From the NCBI RefSeq assembly GCF_003063455.1, contig NZ_NESN01000002.1, positions 682,001 to 746,000 of the forward strand: a stretch of DNA of 64,000 bases, written 5' to 3'. The translations under genes were made by a program, and so were the position numbers. The notes under the pieces are model-generated. The model was not told the origin of the DNA. It was given only the letters and a program-made list of their open reading frames with translations, and did not search any database. This DNA is from Limnohabitans parvus II-B4 (lineage in GTDB: Bacteria; Pseudomonadota; Gammaproteobacteria; Burkholderiales; Burkholderiaceae_C). Positions 8,819-18,881 of this stretch are shown here, piece by piece (position 1 is the first letter of the stretch; every line of letters starts with the position of its first letter).

Positions 8819-11746
8819 TCACAGCAAACGCGCCAAATAGTGGCCCGTGAAGCTCGCCTTGTTTTTGGCCAGTTGCTCAGGCGTGCCCTCGCCCAGTACG
8901 GTGCCTCCGCCCGCCCCGCCTTCTGGGCCCATGTCGATCAGCCAGTCGGCGGTTTTGATCACGTCGAGGTTGTGCTCGATGATGACGATGGTGTTGCCCG
9001 CGTCGCGCAGCTGGTGCAGCACCTTGAGCAACAAATCGATGTCGGCAAAGTGCAGGCCGGTGGTGGGTTCGTCCAAGATGTAGAGCGTGCGGCCCGTGTC
9101 GCGTTTGGACAGCTCCAACGCGAGCTTCACGCGCTGGGCCTCGCCGCCAGACAAGGTGGTCGCGCTTTGGCCCAGACGGATGTAAGTCAGGCCCACGTCG
9201 AGCAAGGTTTGCAGCTTGCGGGCGATGTTGGGCACGGCGCTGAAGAACTGGTGCGCCACTTCCACCGTCATGTTCAAAATCTGCGCGATGTTTTGGCCCT
9301 TGTATTGCACTTCCAGCGTTTCGCGGTTGTAGCGCATGCCGTGGCACACGTCGCAGGGCACGTACACGTCGGGCAGAAAGTGCATCTCCACTTTCACCAT
9401 GCCGTCGCCTTGGCAGGCTTCGCAGCGGCCACCGGTCACGTTGAAGGAAAAGCGCCCCGGCCCGTAGCCGCGCTCGCGTGCGGCCGGCACTTCGGCCATC
9501 AGCTCGCGGATGTGGGTGAACAAGCCCGTGTAGGTAGCCGGGTTGCTGCGCGGCGTGCGGCCAATGGGTGACTGGTCCACGTTGATGACCTTGTCGAAAT
9601 GCTCCAGCCCTTTGATCTCGTCGTGCTTGGCAGCCTCGTCGTGCGCTCGGTGAATCTGGTGGGCGGCGGCGGTGTACAGCGTGTCGTTGACCAGCGTGGA
9701 TTTGCCCGAGCCTGAGACGCCTGTCACGCAGGTCAGCAGCCCCACGGGAAACTTCACGTTCACGTTTTTCAGGTTGTTGCCCGATGCGCCCACGATCTCG
9801 ATGAAGTCCTTGCCCGCTTTGTGGCGCTTGGGGATCTCGATCTTCTTGCGGCCCGACATGTACTGGCCGGTGACCGAATCGGGCGCGGCCAAGATGTCAG
9901 CGCAAGTGCCTTGCGCCATCACACGCCCACCGTGCACGCCCGCCCCCGGCCCCATGTCGATCACATGGTCGGCCACGCGGATCATGTCTTCGTCGTGCTC
10001 GACCACCAGCACGCTGTTGCCGATGTCGCGCAGGTGTTGCAAGGTGCCAATCAGGCGGTCGTTGTCGCGCTGGTGCAATCCGATGCTGGGCTCGTCCAGC
10101 ACGTACATCACGCCCGTGAGCCCTGAGCCGATCTGGCTGGCCAATCGGATGCGCTGCGACTCGCCGCCCGACAAGGTGTCGGCGCTGCGATCCAGGCTCA
10201 AATAATTCAGGCCTACATCGTTCAGGAACTTCAGCCGTAAGGCGATCTCGCGCACCACCTTGTCGGCGATCTCGGCCTTGGCCCCATGCATGGTGAGGCC
10301 CTGAAAATACTGCTGCGATTCGCCCAGCGTGATGTGGCTGATCTCGTAAATGGCGCGGGCCTGATCGCCTTCTCCAATGCGCACATGGCGCGCCTCGCGC
10401 CGCAAACGGGTGCCTTGGCAGCTGGTGCAGGCCTGCATGTTGCGGTAACGCGCCAGGTCTTCGCGCACCACAGCCGAGTCGGTCTCGAGGTAGCGGCGCG
10501 TCATGTTGGGGATGATCCCTTCAAACGGGTGCTTTTTGCTGACCTTTTTGCCTTGAGAGGCGCCTGACTCCATCGTGTAGCTGAACTTGATTTCTTCATC
10601 GCCCGAGCCATGCAGCAAAACCTGTTGGTGTGCGGGCGCAAGTTTTTCAAACGGTGTTTCGATGTCGAACTGGTAATGCTTGGCCAGGCTTTCGAGCATG
10701 CTGAAGTAAAAGCCGTTGCGCCGGTCCCAGCCTTTGATGGCACCGCTGGCCAAACTGAGCGAGGGGAAGGCGACGACCCGCTCCGGGTCAAAAAACGCCA
10801 TGCTGCCAATGCCGTCGCAAGTCGGGCAAGCGCCCATGGGCGAGTTGAACGAGAACAGGCGCGGCTCCAGCTCGCTGATGGAATAGGTGCACACCGGGCA
10901 GGAGAACTTGGCGTTGAACAGGTGTTCTTTCCCGTTATCCATCTCCAGCGCCACGGCGCGGTGCTCTGCCAGGTGCAGCGCGGCTTCAAAGCTCTCGGCC
11001 AGTCGCTGGCGCAGCGCGTCGCGTGCTTTGGCGTCTTCTTCAGATCGCACTTTGATGCGGTCCACCACCACATCGATGTTGTGCTTCTCGGTCTTCTTGA
11101 GCGTGGGCAGGTCTTCCACTTCCACCGTCTGGCCATTGATGCGAAAGCGCACATAGCCGAGCGCCTGCATCTGCTCAAACACCTTCTCAAACTCGCCTTT
11201 TTTCTCGCGCGCAATGGGCGCGAGGATCATGAGTTTGGTGTCTTCGGGCAGGGCCAACACGGCGTCCACCATCTGGCTCACGGTTTGTGCTTGCAGGGGC
11301 AGGTTGTGGTCGGGGCAGTAGGGCGTGCCTGCGCGGGCGTAGAGCAATCGCAGGTAGTCGTGGATCTCGGTGACGGTGCCCACGGTCGAGCGCGGGTTGT
11401 GGCTGGTGGCTTTTTGCTCGATGCTGATGGCGGGCGACAGGCCCTCGATCAGGTCGACATCGGGCTTGTCCATCAGCTGCAAAAACTGCCGCGCATAGGC
11501 CGACAGGCTTTCCACATAGCGGCGCTGGCCTTCGGCGTACAGCGTGTCAAAGGCCAGGCTCGACTTGCCCGAGCCCGACAGCCCGGTGATCACCACCAGC
11601 TGGTTGCGCGGAATGTCGAGGTCGATGTTTTTGAGGTTGTGGGTGCGGGCACCCCGCACGCTGATGTGGGTTTGCCGCAGCGCTGACGCCAGATACCGCG
11701 CTTGTTCGGGTTCGTCGGGCAAGGAAGGAGAGTCAACAAGGTTCAC
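8819..11746 (-). CDS. uvrA: Excinuclease ABC subunit A
   Basis: UvrA is the damage-sensing ATPase of nucleotide excision repair and loads UvrB. Two ABC modules are visible: the N-terminal Walker [13 protein letters not shown] and the C-terminal [13 protein letters not shown], with signatures [12 protein letters not shown] and [12 protein letters not shown]. Zinc-finger cysteine sets occur at CPVC…CPTC and CEAC…CDVC. The frame opens with a TTG at 11767, but a GTG at 11746 gives [12 protein letters not shown] and a 975-residue protein of usual length; either may be used. It diverges from an MFS carrier. No SOS box was confidently identified. Confidence 0.97.
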   Translation of the reverse strand: MNLVDSPSLPDEPEQARYLASALRQTHISVRGARTHNLKNIDLDIPRNQLVVITGLSGSGKSSLAFDTLYAEGQRRYVESLSAYARQFLQLMDKPDVDLIEGLSPAISIEQKATSHNPRSTVGTVTEIHDYLRLLYARAGTPYCPDHNLPLQAQTVSQMVDAVLALPEDTKLMILAPIAREKKGEFEKVFEQMQALGYVRFRINGQTVEVEDLPTLKKTEKHNIDVVVDRIKVRSEEDAKARDALRQRLAESFEAALHLAEHRAVALEMDNGKEHLFNAKFSCPVCTYSISELEPRLFSFNSPMGACPTCDGIGSMAFFDPERVVAFPSLSLASGAIKGWDRRNGFYFSMLESLAKHYQFDIETPFEKLAPAHQQVLLHGSGDEEIKFSYTMESGASQGKKVSKKHPFEGIIPNMTRRYLETDSAVVREDLARYRNMQACTSCQGTRLRREARHVRIGEGDQARAIYEISHITLGESQQYFQGLTMHGAKAEIADKVVREIALRLKFLNDVGLNYLSLDRSADTLSGGESQRIRLASQIGSGLTGVMYVLDEPSIGLHQRDNDRLIGTLQHLRDIGNSVLVVEHDEDMIRVADHVIDMGPGAGVHGGRVMAQGTCADILAAPDSVTGQYMSGRKKIEIPKRHKAGKDFIEIVGASGNNLKNVNVKFPVGLLTCVTGVSGSGKSTLVNDTLYTAAAHQIHRAHDEAAKHDEIKGLEHFDKVINVDQSPIGRTPRSNPATYTGLFTHIRELMAEVPAARERGYGPGRFSFNVTGGRCEACQGDGMVKVEMHFLPDVYVPCDVCHGMRYNRETLEVQYKGQNIAQILNMTVEVAHQFFSAVPNIARKLQTLLDVGLTYIRLGQSATTLSGGEAQRVKLALELSKRDTGRTLYILDEPTTGLHFADIDLLLKVLHQLRDAGNTIVIIEHNLDVIKTADWLIDMGPEGGAGGGTVLGEGTPEQLAKNKASFTGHYLARLL

Positions 11747-11866
11747 GGTGGACGGCCAGATCAGCAAAACCTTTGATTATCCCCGTCGGCGCTGTTTTTG
11801 GCAGCGGGGCTGGCCAATCAGGGACAATCACCCTTTTCTCTGACCCTCTGCCCTTGGCTGTTCCGC

Positions 11867-13099
11867 GTGACCGAAACCCCTGAAAAGCAATCTGCTCCCT
11901 CGTCCGTGTCCATGACCCCCATGGAGCGTCGTGCCAGCGCCTCCTTGGCCGGCATTTTTGCGCTGCGCATGTTGGGCTTGTTTTTGGTGTTGCCGGTGTT
12001 TGCCCTGGAGGCGCGCAAGTACCCGGGCGGTGATGACCCGGCCTTGCTGGGCCTGGCCATGGGCATTTATGGTTTGACGCAAGGTGTGTTGCAACTGCCT
12101 TTCGGCATGGCCTCAGACCGTTTCGGGCGCAAGCGGGTGATCGTGCTGGGCCTGATCATTTTTGCGCTGGGCAGTTTTTGGGCGGCAGGTGCCACCGATC
12201 TGACCGGTTTGCTGGTGGGCCGCAGCTTGCAAGGCGCTGGCGCTGTTTCTGCCGCCGTCACGGCGTTGCTGGCCGATTTGACCCGCGACGAGGTTCGCAC
12301 CAAGGCCATGGCCTTGGTGGGGGCCAGCATCGGGTTGATGTTCGCCTTGTCTTTGGTGGTGGCGCCTGTGTTGGTGGCCATTGTTGGCTTGTCGGGTCTT
12401 TTTGCCCTGACGGGTGTGCTGGCCTTGTTGGGCATTGCGGTGGTGGTCTGGGGTGCGCCCCCGGCACCCGCCCAGACGAAGGGGCAGGCCCGGGGGAGTC
12501 TCAAGGATGTGCTGCGCCATGCGGGCTTGATGCGCCTGAACTTCGGGGTGTTTGTGTTGCATGCAGTGCAGCTGGCCATGTGGGTGGCGGTGCCGGCCTT
12601 GCTGGTGCAATCGGGTTTGCCCAAGGCCGCGCATTGGCAGGTGTATTTGCCCGCCGTGCTGGGTTCTTTTGTTTTGATGGGCGGTGTTTTTGCCATGGAG
12701 CGGCGCGGCCACCTGAAAAAAGCGTTTTTGGGTGCGATTGCCTTGATCGCGCTGGTGCAAGTTGGCTTGCTGGTGCAATCGTCGGGCACCTCCAGCGTGA
12801 TGGCCATGGCCGGGCTTTTGTTTGCCTTTTTCTGCGGTTTCAATGTGCTGGAAGCCACTCAGCCCAGCATGGCCTCCCGCATGGCCCCCAGCGCGGTGCG
12901 TGGCACGGCATTGGGCGTTTACAACACCTTGCAGTCGCTGGGTTTCTTTGTCGGCGGCTGGCTGGGCGGTTGGTTGGTGAAAACCTGGGGCAGTCCGGCC
13001 TTGTTTGCCTGCTGTGCCGTTGCCATGTTGGCGTGGTGGCTGGTGGCCTTGCCTATGCAGACGCCAGGGCGTGCTGCACCCGTTCAGGCCACCGCATAA
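11867..13099 (+). CDS. Major facilitator superfamily transporter
   Basis: A roughly 410-residue, 12-helix MFS protein with the loop 2-3 motif GMASDRFGRKRVI and the antiporter-like motif LLVGRSLQGAGAVSAA, placing it with drug:H+ antiporter-like (YajR-type) carriers. Likely starts are the GTG at 11867 or the ATG at 11912 (MTPMERRAS, immediately before helix 1); the first codons of the open frame further upstream are not family-like. It sits between uvrA and ssb, an arrangement I recognise from Burkholderiales genomes. The substrate is unknown. Confidence 0.85.
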   Translation: MTETPEKQSAPSSVSMTPMERRASASLAGIFALRMLGLFLVLPVFALEARKYPGGDDPALLGLAMGIYGLTQGVLQLPFGMASDRFGRKRVIVLGLIIFALGSFWAAGATDLTGLLVGRSLQGAGAVSAAVTALLADLTRDEVRTKAMALVGASIGLMFALSLVVAPVLVAIVGLSGLFALTGVLALLGIAVVVWGAPPAPAQTKGQARGSLKDVLRHAGLMRLNFGVFVLHAVQLAMWVAVPALLVQSGLPKAAHWQVYLPAVLGSFVLMGGVFAMERRGHLKKAFLGAIALIALVQVGLLVQSSGTSSVMAMAGLLFAFFCGFNVLEATQPSMASRMAPSAVRGTALGVYNTLQSLGFFVGGWLGGWLVKTWGSPALFACCAVAMLAWWLVALPMQTPGRAAPVQATA

Positions 13100-13134
13100 A
13101 AGCCGCATAATCCGGACCTTATCGAGGAGTTTTC

Positions 13135-13635
13135 ATGGCATCCGTCAACAAAGTCATCATCGTCGGCAATTTGGGCCGCGATCCCGAAACCCGCTACCTG
13201 CCCTCTGGCGATGCCGTGAGCAACATCAATGTGGCCACGACCGACCGCTACAAGGACAAAGCGACCGGCGAGATGAAAGAGGCCACCGAGTGGCACCGCA
13301 TCAGCTTTTTTGGCAAATTGGCCGAAATTGCAGGCCAGTACCTGAAAAAAGGCTCGCAGGTCTACGTTGAAGGCAGCTTGCGCACCCGCAAATACACAGA
13401 CAAAGACGGCGTTGAGAAATTTGCCACCGAAATCCGTGGCGAAACCATGCAGATGTTGGGTGGCCGTCAAGGCATGGGCGGCCCGTCCGATGACGGCGGC
13501 GGTGGTGGCGGTTATGCGCCTCGCCAGTCGGCCCCGGCGGCACGCCCGGCCGCAGCACCTGCCCAGCGCCCGGCGGCTGCGCCCAAGCCAGCGGCCAGCA
13601 GCTTTGACGACATGGACGATGACATCCCGTTCTGA
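13135..13635 (+). CDS. ssb: Single-stranded DNA-binding protein
   Basis: A 166-residue SSB. The OB-fold (residues 1-110) has [39 protein letters not shown] and [16 protein letters not shown] Gly/Ala/Pro-rich linker follows, and the acidic tip DDMDDDIPF is the partner-binding tail. SSB protects single-stranded DNA in replication, recombination and repair, fitting its position near uvrA. A GAGGAG ribosome site precedes the ATG and a strong terminator follows at 13660. Confidence 0.97.
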   Translation: MASVNKVIIVGNLGRDPETRYLPSGDAVSNINVATTDRYKDKATGEMKEATEWHRISFFGKLAEIAGQYLKKGSQVYVEGSLRTRKYTDKDGVEKFATEIRGETMQMLGGRQGMGGPSDDGGGGGGYAPRQSAPAARPAAAPAQRPAAAPKPAASSFDDMDDDIPF

Positions 13636-13659
13636 ACCAACGCAGATGTTGAAATTTGA

Positions 13660-13689
13660 GCCCACCGCACCTGTGCCGTGGGCTTTTTT
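13660..13689 (+). terminator. Rho-independent terminator after ssb
   Basis: GCCCAC at 13660-13665 pairs with GTGGGC at 13678-13683, with an inner GCA/TGC pairing, followed by six T at 13684-13689. It lies 25 bases after the ssb stop. Confidence 0.85.
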
Positions 13690-13748
13690 CATGGGTTCAG
13701 TCCATTTTCAAAGGACTCGCCCGTGGCTTCTTAATTCACAATGTGCTG

Positions 13749-15083
13749 ATGAATGAAATGAACGCCCGTTATTTGCCGTTGGACGATGACCAGCGGCGTC
13801 AACTTCACAACGAAGTGCATGCCCGGCCATCGGCCAGGGTCCGATTGCCTGCTTTGATTGTGTATGTGGCCGTGCTGAACGAGGGGGTTGCCCGCGAGCA
13901 GGAGTGGCAGCACCTGAAAAACCTGCCCGGCCATGCCGACCTGGCGCTGGAGCGCTTGAATGGCAACTTTTTGCGTCTGCGCTGCGACGGTTTCACCGTT
14001 AAATGGGAGCGCCACACCGAGTTCACCCGCTATTCGATCGTGCAGTCCTTGCCTGCGCACGCCGGGTGGGGTTCGGCATCGCCCGAGTTGGCCTCGCAAG
14101 TCGTGACGGGGGCGGCGTGGTTGCGCGCCATTCCGGGAAAGACCGTGGCCGCCATCCATTTGGGCATGCTGGCAGCCCCTGTGGATGCCCCCGATACCGT
14201 CGTGCAAGCACAGGCTTGGTTGGGCGAGGGCGCTGTGGTGGGCTCGCGCATGGGCAACACCACCGAAGGCTTGCCGCATTCCTGCGTGTTGACCCATTTC
14301 AGGCTGGGTGCCGATGGCTTTGAGCGCATGCTGGTGCTGGCCCCAGTGGACACCAGCGAGGCCCGTGCCGGGCGCATTTCACAGCGTTTGCTCGAGCTGG
14401 AAACTTACCGTCTGATGGCTTTGCGTGGCTTGCCTGTGGCCAAAGCCTTGTCGCCCGTGCTGTCCGATGCCGAAGCCCGCTTGGCTGACATCACGGCCAG
14501 GCTGGAGCGCAAGGACGACAGCGACCAGGCGCTGCTGGATGTGCTGGTGTCTTTGGCGGCCCGCATCGAACGGGCTACGGCAGAGCACGGTTACCGGTTC
14601 TCGGCCACGCGGGCGTATGACACGCTGGTGAGCCAGCGCATTGCCGAGTTGCGAGAACGGCCCATCGCCGGCACCCAGACGGTGGGTGAATTCATGCAAC
14701 GGCGACTGTCGCCCGCCATGGCCACCGTGGCGGCCACGGCGCAGCGCCTGGCGTCCTTGTCTGAGCGGGTGTCACGCACCAGTGCTTTGCTGCGCACGCG
14801 GGTGGACATTGCCACCGAAACCCAGAACCAAGTCCTGCTTGAAAAGCTCACCAAAGGGCAAGCACTGCAACTGCGTCTGCAAAGCACGGTGGAGGGCCTG
14901 TCGATCGCGGCCATCTCTTACTATGTGGTGAGCTTGCTGCTTTATGGGGCCAAGGCACTGAAGGCGGTGGGTGTGCCGATTCAGCCGGAAGTGGCCGTTG
15001 GCGTGATGGTGCCCTTGGTGCTTTGGGGTGTGTGGCGTACCACCCGCAAAATCCACGAAAAACTGAAGGCTTCAGACAGTTGA
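13749..15083 (+). CDS. DUF3422 family membrane-anchored protein
   Basis: About 444 residues from the ATG at 13749 (MNEMNARYLPLDDDQRRQLHNEVHARP). The HNEVHARP block is the hallmark of the DUF3422 family; upstream codons of the same frame fall on the ssb terminator and are excluded. A largely soluble N-terminal part is followed by a helical region (residues about 230-370) and two C-terminal hydrophobic helices (LSIAAISYYVVSLLLYGA and VAVGVMVPLVLWGVW), so it is probably an inner-membrane protein with a large cytoplasmic domain. No function is established for the family. It converges with mnmA. Confidence 0.85.
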   Translation: MNEMNARYLPLDDDQRRQLHNEVHARPSARVRLPALIVYVAVLNEGVAREQEWQHLKNLPGHADLALERLNGNFLRLRCDGFTVKWERHTEFTRYSIVQSLPAHAGWGSASPELASQVVTGAAWLRAIPGKTVAAIHLGMLAAPVDAPDTVVQAQAWLGEGAVVGSRMGNTTEGLPHSCVLTHFRLGADGFERMLVLAPVDTSEARAGRISQRLLELETYRLMALRGLPVAKALSPVLSDAEARLADITARLERKDDSDQALLDVLVSLAARIERATAEHGYRFSATRAYDTLVSQRIAELRERPIAGTQTVGEFMQRRLSPAMATVAATAQRLASLSERVSRTSALLRTRVDIATETQNQVLLEKLTKGQALQLRLQSTVEGLSIAAISYYVVSLLLYGAKALKAVGVPIQPEVAVGVMVPLVLWGVWRTTRKIHEKLKASDS

Positions 15084-15114
15084 CCCACCAGGGAGCGGAA
15101 GCGGATGACCAGGT

Positions 15115-16251
15115 TCAGGTGGTCAAGGTCGGTGCCGAGTGGATCACACCCCCGCCCAGGCACACCTCGCCGTCATAGACCACGGCACTTTGTCCGGGCG
15201 TGACGGCCCACTGGTTTTCGCTGAAGTTCAACTCAAAACCGGCTTGCCCATCGGCCATGTGCATGTTTTGCAAAAGGCAAGGCGCATCGGCCTGCCGATA
15301 GCGGGTTTTGGCCGCATAAGCGCCAGGCGTTGGGGCCATGCCTGCACACCAGCTCACGTCGGTGGCTTGCAGCATGGGCGATTGCAGCCACGGATGGTCA
15401 TGGCCTTGCACCACCCAGAGCGTGTTTTTTTCGATGTCTTTGCGGGCCACAAACCAGGGCGTGTGTTCGCCACCGCCGCGCTGCGCCCCTTTGGCCTTGA
15501 TGCCGCCAATGCCCAGGCCCTGGCGTTGACCGAGCGTGTAAAAGCTCAGGCCTACATGTTGGCCAATGGTGCGGCCTGATGGGTCTTTGATCGGGCCGGG
15601 TTCTTTGGAGATGTAGCGGTTCAGGAAGTCACGGAAGGGGCGCTCGCCAATGAAGCAAATGCCGGTGGAATCTTTTTTGCGGGCGTTGGGCAGGCCGATT
15701 TCTTCGGCAATCCGGCGCACCTCGGTCTTGTGCAGCTCACCGACCGGAAACAAGGTTTTGGACAGCTGGGCCTGGTTCAGGCGGTGCAAAAAGTAGCTTT
15801 GGTCCTTGGAGGGGTCGAGCCCCTTGAGCAGCTCGTGCCGGCCTGTTGCGGCGTTCAGCCGCACGCGGGCATAGTGCCCGGTGGCAATTTTCTCGGCACC
15901 CAGCCGCATGGCATGGTCGAGGAACGACTTGAACTTGATTTCGGCGTTGCACAGGATGTCCGGGTTGGGCGTGCGTCCGGCCTGGTATTCGCGCAGAAAC
16001 TCGGAAAAAACGCGGTCTTTGTAATCGGCCGCAAAATTGACGTGCTCGATTTCGATGCCCAGCACATCGGCCACGGCCGCCGCATCGACAAAGTCGATGT
16101 TGGAAGAACAGTATTCGCTGTCATCGTCATCTTCCCAATTTTTCATGAAGATGCCAATGACGTCATAGCCTTGTTGCTTGAGCAAATAGGCGGTGACAGC
16201 TGAATCGACGCCGCCGGACAGGCCGACGACCACACGAGGGAGTTGGGACAT
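15115..16251 (-). CDS. mnmA: tRNA-specific 2-thiouridylase
   Basis: MnmA adenylates and thiolates U34 of Lys, Glu and Gln tRNAs, receiving sulfur from a persulfide relay. The 378-residue protein has the PP-loop SGGVDS at residues 12-17. The catalytic Cys is in [12 protein letters not shown] near residue 102 and the second Cys in [13 protein letters not shown] near 200. In E. coli mnmA directly follows nudJ; here the NudJ-like gene is at 24029-24541 on the same strand, 7.8 kb away, with the cell-wall gene block between. It diverges from the lytic transglycosylase. Confidence 0.96.
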   Translation of the reverse strand: MSQLPRVVVGLSGGVDSAVTAYLLKQQGYDVIGIFMKNWEDDDDSEYCSSNIDFVDAAAVADVLGIEIEHVNFAADYKDRVFSEFLREYQAGRTPNPDILCNAEIKFKSFLDHAMRLGAEKIATGHYARVRLNAATGRHELLKGLDPSKDQSYFLHRLNQAQLSKTLFPVGELHKTEVRRIAEEIGLPNARKKDSTGICFIGERPFRDFLNRYISKEPGPIKDPSGRTIGQHVGLSFYTLGQRQGLGIGGIKAKGAQRGGGEHTPWFVARKDIEKNTLWVVQGHDHPWLQSPMLQATDVSWCAGMAPTPGAYAAKTRYRQADAPCLLQNMHMADGQAGFELNFSENQWAVTPGQSAVVYDGEVCLGGGVIHSAPTLTT

Positions 16252-16300
16252 GCCCCAATTATCCCGTGACTGCCCATGCGGTCTGTCGGGGACAAAAATT

Positions 16301-16306
16301 TATAAT
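16301..16306 (+). promoter_or_regulatory. Perfect -10 hexamer upstream of the lytic transglycosylase
   Basis: TATAAT lies 20 bases before the ATG at 16326. No good -35 hexamer is found at the usual spacing, so a weak or activator-dependent promoter is inferred. It is in the mnmA/transglycosylase divergent gap. Confidence 0.4.
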
Positions 16307-16325
16307 GTGAAACTGGTCGAAATAC

Positions 16326-17057
16326 ATGAGCCGAACCTGCACTTGGTGCCAACACTTCAGAACATTCCTGCGCGATGTCGCGCATGGCTTGTTCATCATC
16401 ACCCACAGTGGTTTGGCCATGGTGGGCCTGACCGTGGCTGCCTTGGTGCTGGCTTTATGGCTGCGGCCTGACTGGTTGCGCGCTACAGAGGGCGAGGTTT
16501 TCAATTGGCTGCGCGAGCGGCAGGTCCTGCTTTCCTGGTTGCCGGAGAACACCGCTGAACGCGCAACGGCCGTCGAGCTCAAGGATTTGCCTGCTGACCA
16601 AGCGGCTGTGGCGCAATGGTTGGGGCAAAAATACAGCATTGCACCAGAGCCACTGGCTGCTTTGGTGGCGGAGGCTCACGTCTTATCCAAGAAGCACAAA
16701 TTTTCCCCATACCTGATTCTTTCTGTGATGGCGATTGAATCGGGCTTTCACCCCTATGCCCAAAGTTCGGCGGGAGCCCAGGGCCTGATGCAGGTGATGA
16801 CGGACATCCACATCCAGCGCTATGCCCCCCATGGTGGACCCTTGGCTGCTTTTGACCCGATCACCAACATGCGTGTCGGAGCCGATGTGCTGGCTTATTG
16901 CATCCGAACCAAGGCGGGCGTTATGGAAGACGGCTTGCGTTATTACCTGGGTGCTGCAGAGTCCACCGACGATGGGGGTTATGTCGCCAAGGTCTTGTTG
17001 GAACAAGACAGACTGACGCAAGTAGCCAACGGCGTCAAGAGCGTACCGATGCAATGA
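16326..17057 (+). CDS. Membrane-anchored lytic transglycosylase (SLT domain)
   Basis: 243 residues: one N-terminal membrane helix (about 20-47) and a C-terminal Slt70-like domain. The catalytic Glu138 is in MAIESGFHPYAQSSAGAQGLMQV, the classic ES…GLMQ pair of family-1 transglycosylases. It cleaves glycan strands with 1,6-anhydromuramic acid formation, a reaction blocked by 6-O-acetylation of MurNAc, which makes its position beside an O-acetylation operon notable. N-terminal Cys5 and Cys8 are not in a lipobox. It converges with the LysM–SGNH gene. Confidence 0.9.
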   Translation: MSRTCTWCQHFRTFLRDVAHGLFIITHSGLAMVGLTVAALVLALWLRPDWLRATEGEVFNWLRERQVLLSWLPENTAERATAVELKDLPADQAAVAQWLGQKYSIAPEPLAALVAEAHVLSKKHKFSPYLILSVMAIESGFHPYAQSSAGAQGLMQVMTDIHIQRYAPHGGPLAAFDPITNMRVGADVLAYCIRTKAGVMEDGLRYYLGAAESTDDGGYVAKVLLEQDRLTQVANGVKSVPMQ

Positions 17058-17085
17058 ATCGGCGGTTGGGCTGGAGACGTGGATT

Positions 17086-18155
17086 TCAGAACTGGGTGTC
17101 GCGAGCAAGCAGGGCGTTTTGCGTGGACACCCAAGCTTGTTGTTGATCGGCACCTGGGGCTGCTGCCTGAGCCTGGTTGAGCTGATTCAATAAGGGCGAG
17201 ATGCTGTTGGCGATCGCCGCGTAATTCCTGGGGTGGTAGCGGTCTGCCGGTTGGAATTGGGTCAAATCAACGGTTTTGTCCCCACGCTCTCTTGCAACCG
17301 ACGCCACCAATTCCCGTGCTTTGGGGTCATAAGGCAAAACCCAAACCCTTTCTTTGGCATTGAGTTCAGAGCGGATGCGTTGGAGGTTTTGGGTGATTCG
17401 CTCCGGTGTGTAGGACTTATTGACCGTGCTGTTGACGAAATCGTTGGTGCCCACTGAGATGATGGCCAGTTCGGCGTTCTTGACCCCAGCGTGTTTGTTC
17501 AGCTGGTCCAAAATCTGAGGGCTGCTGTGACCACCAACGGCGTTGACCGCCAAGCTGCCTTGGCTTTGCGTCAAGAATTTCCGGCCGGGTGCAAAGTCGG
17601 GTGTGATGCCACTTTGCTGGAGCATGGCACCACCAATGCCCACAGCGATGCTGTCCCCACGATGGCGACCTTGGGGCCTGTGCCCGCGGGCCATGAGGCG
17701 CTTGGCCGGGTTAAAGACGGTTGAAGTGTGGCCTTGTCTGGCTTTGTGGGGTTGCTCGTTGGTGTGCTGGCAAGTTCTCGGGACTTCAATCCCGAATGGG
17801 TGTCAGAGAACTGGGGGGCAGAGAAATTGAGGGTTTGCCCCACGCGTATCAGATTGGGGTTTGTCAGCGAATTGTTTTTGGCCACGGTCATGGCCATTCG
17901 ATGAACTTCTGACGCATTGGCAGCTTGACCTTGCACATGCAGGTATTTCCGGGTAAGCCCTGTCAGGGTGTCGCCGCGTTGGACTTGAACGTTTTCTCTG
18001 TTCGTTGTGCCTGTGGGTTTGACGTGAGCGAGGGTCTCCCGGAAGGTGGTTGGCTTGAACTGGGATGAATGGTCAATCCTTGTTTTTGCGCGCACAGGCC
18101 TCCCTGCGTCCGCCAGAGCGGGCGCGGCAGCTTGAAATGGTCCCACGGACTTCAT
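17086..18155 (-). pseudogene. LysM–SGNH hydrolase gene interrupted by a one-base frameshift
   Basis: Two overlapping minus-strand frames together encode one protein. From the ATG at 18155 (MKSVGPFQAAA) the first frame carries a LysM module (VQRGDTLTGLTRKYL…NPNLIRVGQTLNF) and reads GPKVAIVG just before the break. The second frame resumes GDSIAVGIGGAML, then IISVGTNDF and DRYHP, the Ser, Asn/Asp and His blocks of an SGNH hydrolase. Adding one G to the GGGG run at 17655-17658 (complement) restores a 356-residue LysM–SGNH protein. LysM binds peptidoglycan, so a wall-directed acetylesterase is likely. It is either a genuine recent pseudogene or a sequencing error in a homopolymer. No clear signal peptide is visible. 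Confidence 0.75.
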
Positions 18156-18335
18156 AGAAAGAAATTCAATTTCGTTACAACACAAAACATCGGTTATTCG
18201 ATACTTGGATTGAAGTAAGCAATGTTCATGCCCAAGCTCTTGAGCTTTGGCCCTGAAACAGCAAGCCCCACTTACAATGCCAAATCGGCTTACGGGCTGG
18301 CTTGTGCTTTTGAATGCATCTTTCAGTGATTGGGT
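18156..18335. promoter_or_regulatory. A/T-rich divergent intergenic region
   Basis: This is the divergent gap between the LysM–SGNH gene and the O-acetylation operon, so promoters for both must lie here. It contains an imperfect palindrome, CCAAGCTC-TT-GAGCTTTGG (18232-18250), and A/T-rich stretches near 18160-18200. No consensus sigma-70 promoter was identified with confidence. Confidence 0.4.
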
Positions 18336-18881
18336 ATGCAGCGCGACCACTTTCTATCCAGTTGGGTGCATCGGCTGACAAGGCTGGGCATCTTCGGCAT
18401 TTTGTGTCTGATGCAGCAGCCGTCGGCGTGGATGGACGCGTTGGATGGTGCGGTGCCGAATCGTTTGGAGGTCGTGTCAGATGAATTCGACGCACGCGGA
18501 CCAGTGGATGCTGTATTTGTAGAGCAGGTGTTCCAGACCATTTGCCAATCCGGGATTCGCCATCCTCGAATCGTCATGCGGCAAGCCATTTTGGAAACGG
18601 GCTGGTTTCGCAGTCCATTCCTGATGAGCCGCAACAACTTGTTTGCGTTCAGACGCGGTCATTACCTGCGGTTTGACCGGTTTGGGCACAGCATCCTGTT
18701 CTACAAAGCATGGCAAGACAAGAACATGCCGACTGGGGTGGATGACTATTATCGGTTCCTTGATCAGATTAAATATGGCACTCCCGACTACACTAGCCAT
18801 CTCAAAAATATTACCTGGAACAGGGATTGCCTATCAATTCCTGTAGCCGATAGAGCAGTGACATGGTTTTCTCGAGCCTGA
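18336..18881 (+). CDS. Glucosaminidase-domain murein hydrolase (first paralogue)
   Basis: 181 residues with an N-terminal hydrophobic export segment (about 15-30) and a FlgJ/Bax-type glucosaminidase domain: VMRQAILETGW, with the catalytic Glu87, then PFLMSRNNLFAFRRG. This family hydrolyses GlcNAc-MurNAc linkages of peptidoglycan. The end overlaps the MBOAT gene start by 19 bases, so it appears to be the first cistron of the acetylation operon. A TTG at 18330 is an alternative start. A clear paralogue lies at 23465-23965 on the other strand. Confidence 0.85.
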   Translation: MQRDHFLSSWVHRLTRLGIFGILCLMQQPSAWMDALDGAVPNRLEVVSDEFDARGPVDAVFVEQVFQTICQSGIRHPRIVMRQAILETGWFRSPFLMSRNNLFAFRRGHYLRFDRFGHSILFYKAWQDKNMPTGVDDYYRFLDQIKYGTPDYTSHLKNITWNRDCLSIPVADRAVTWFSRA

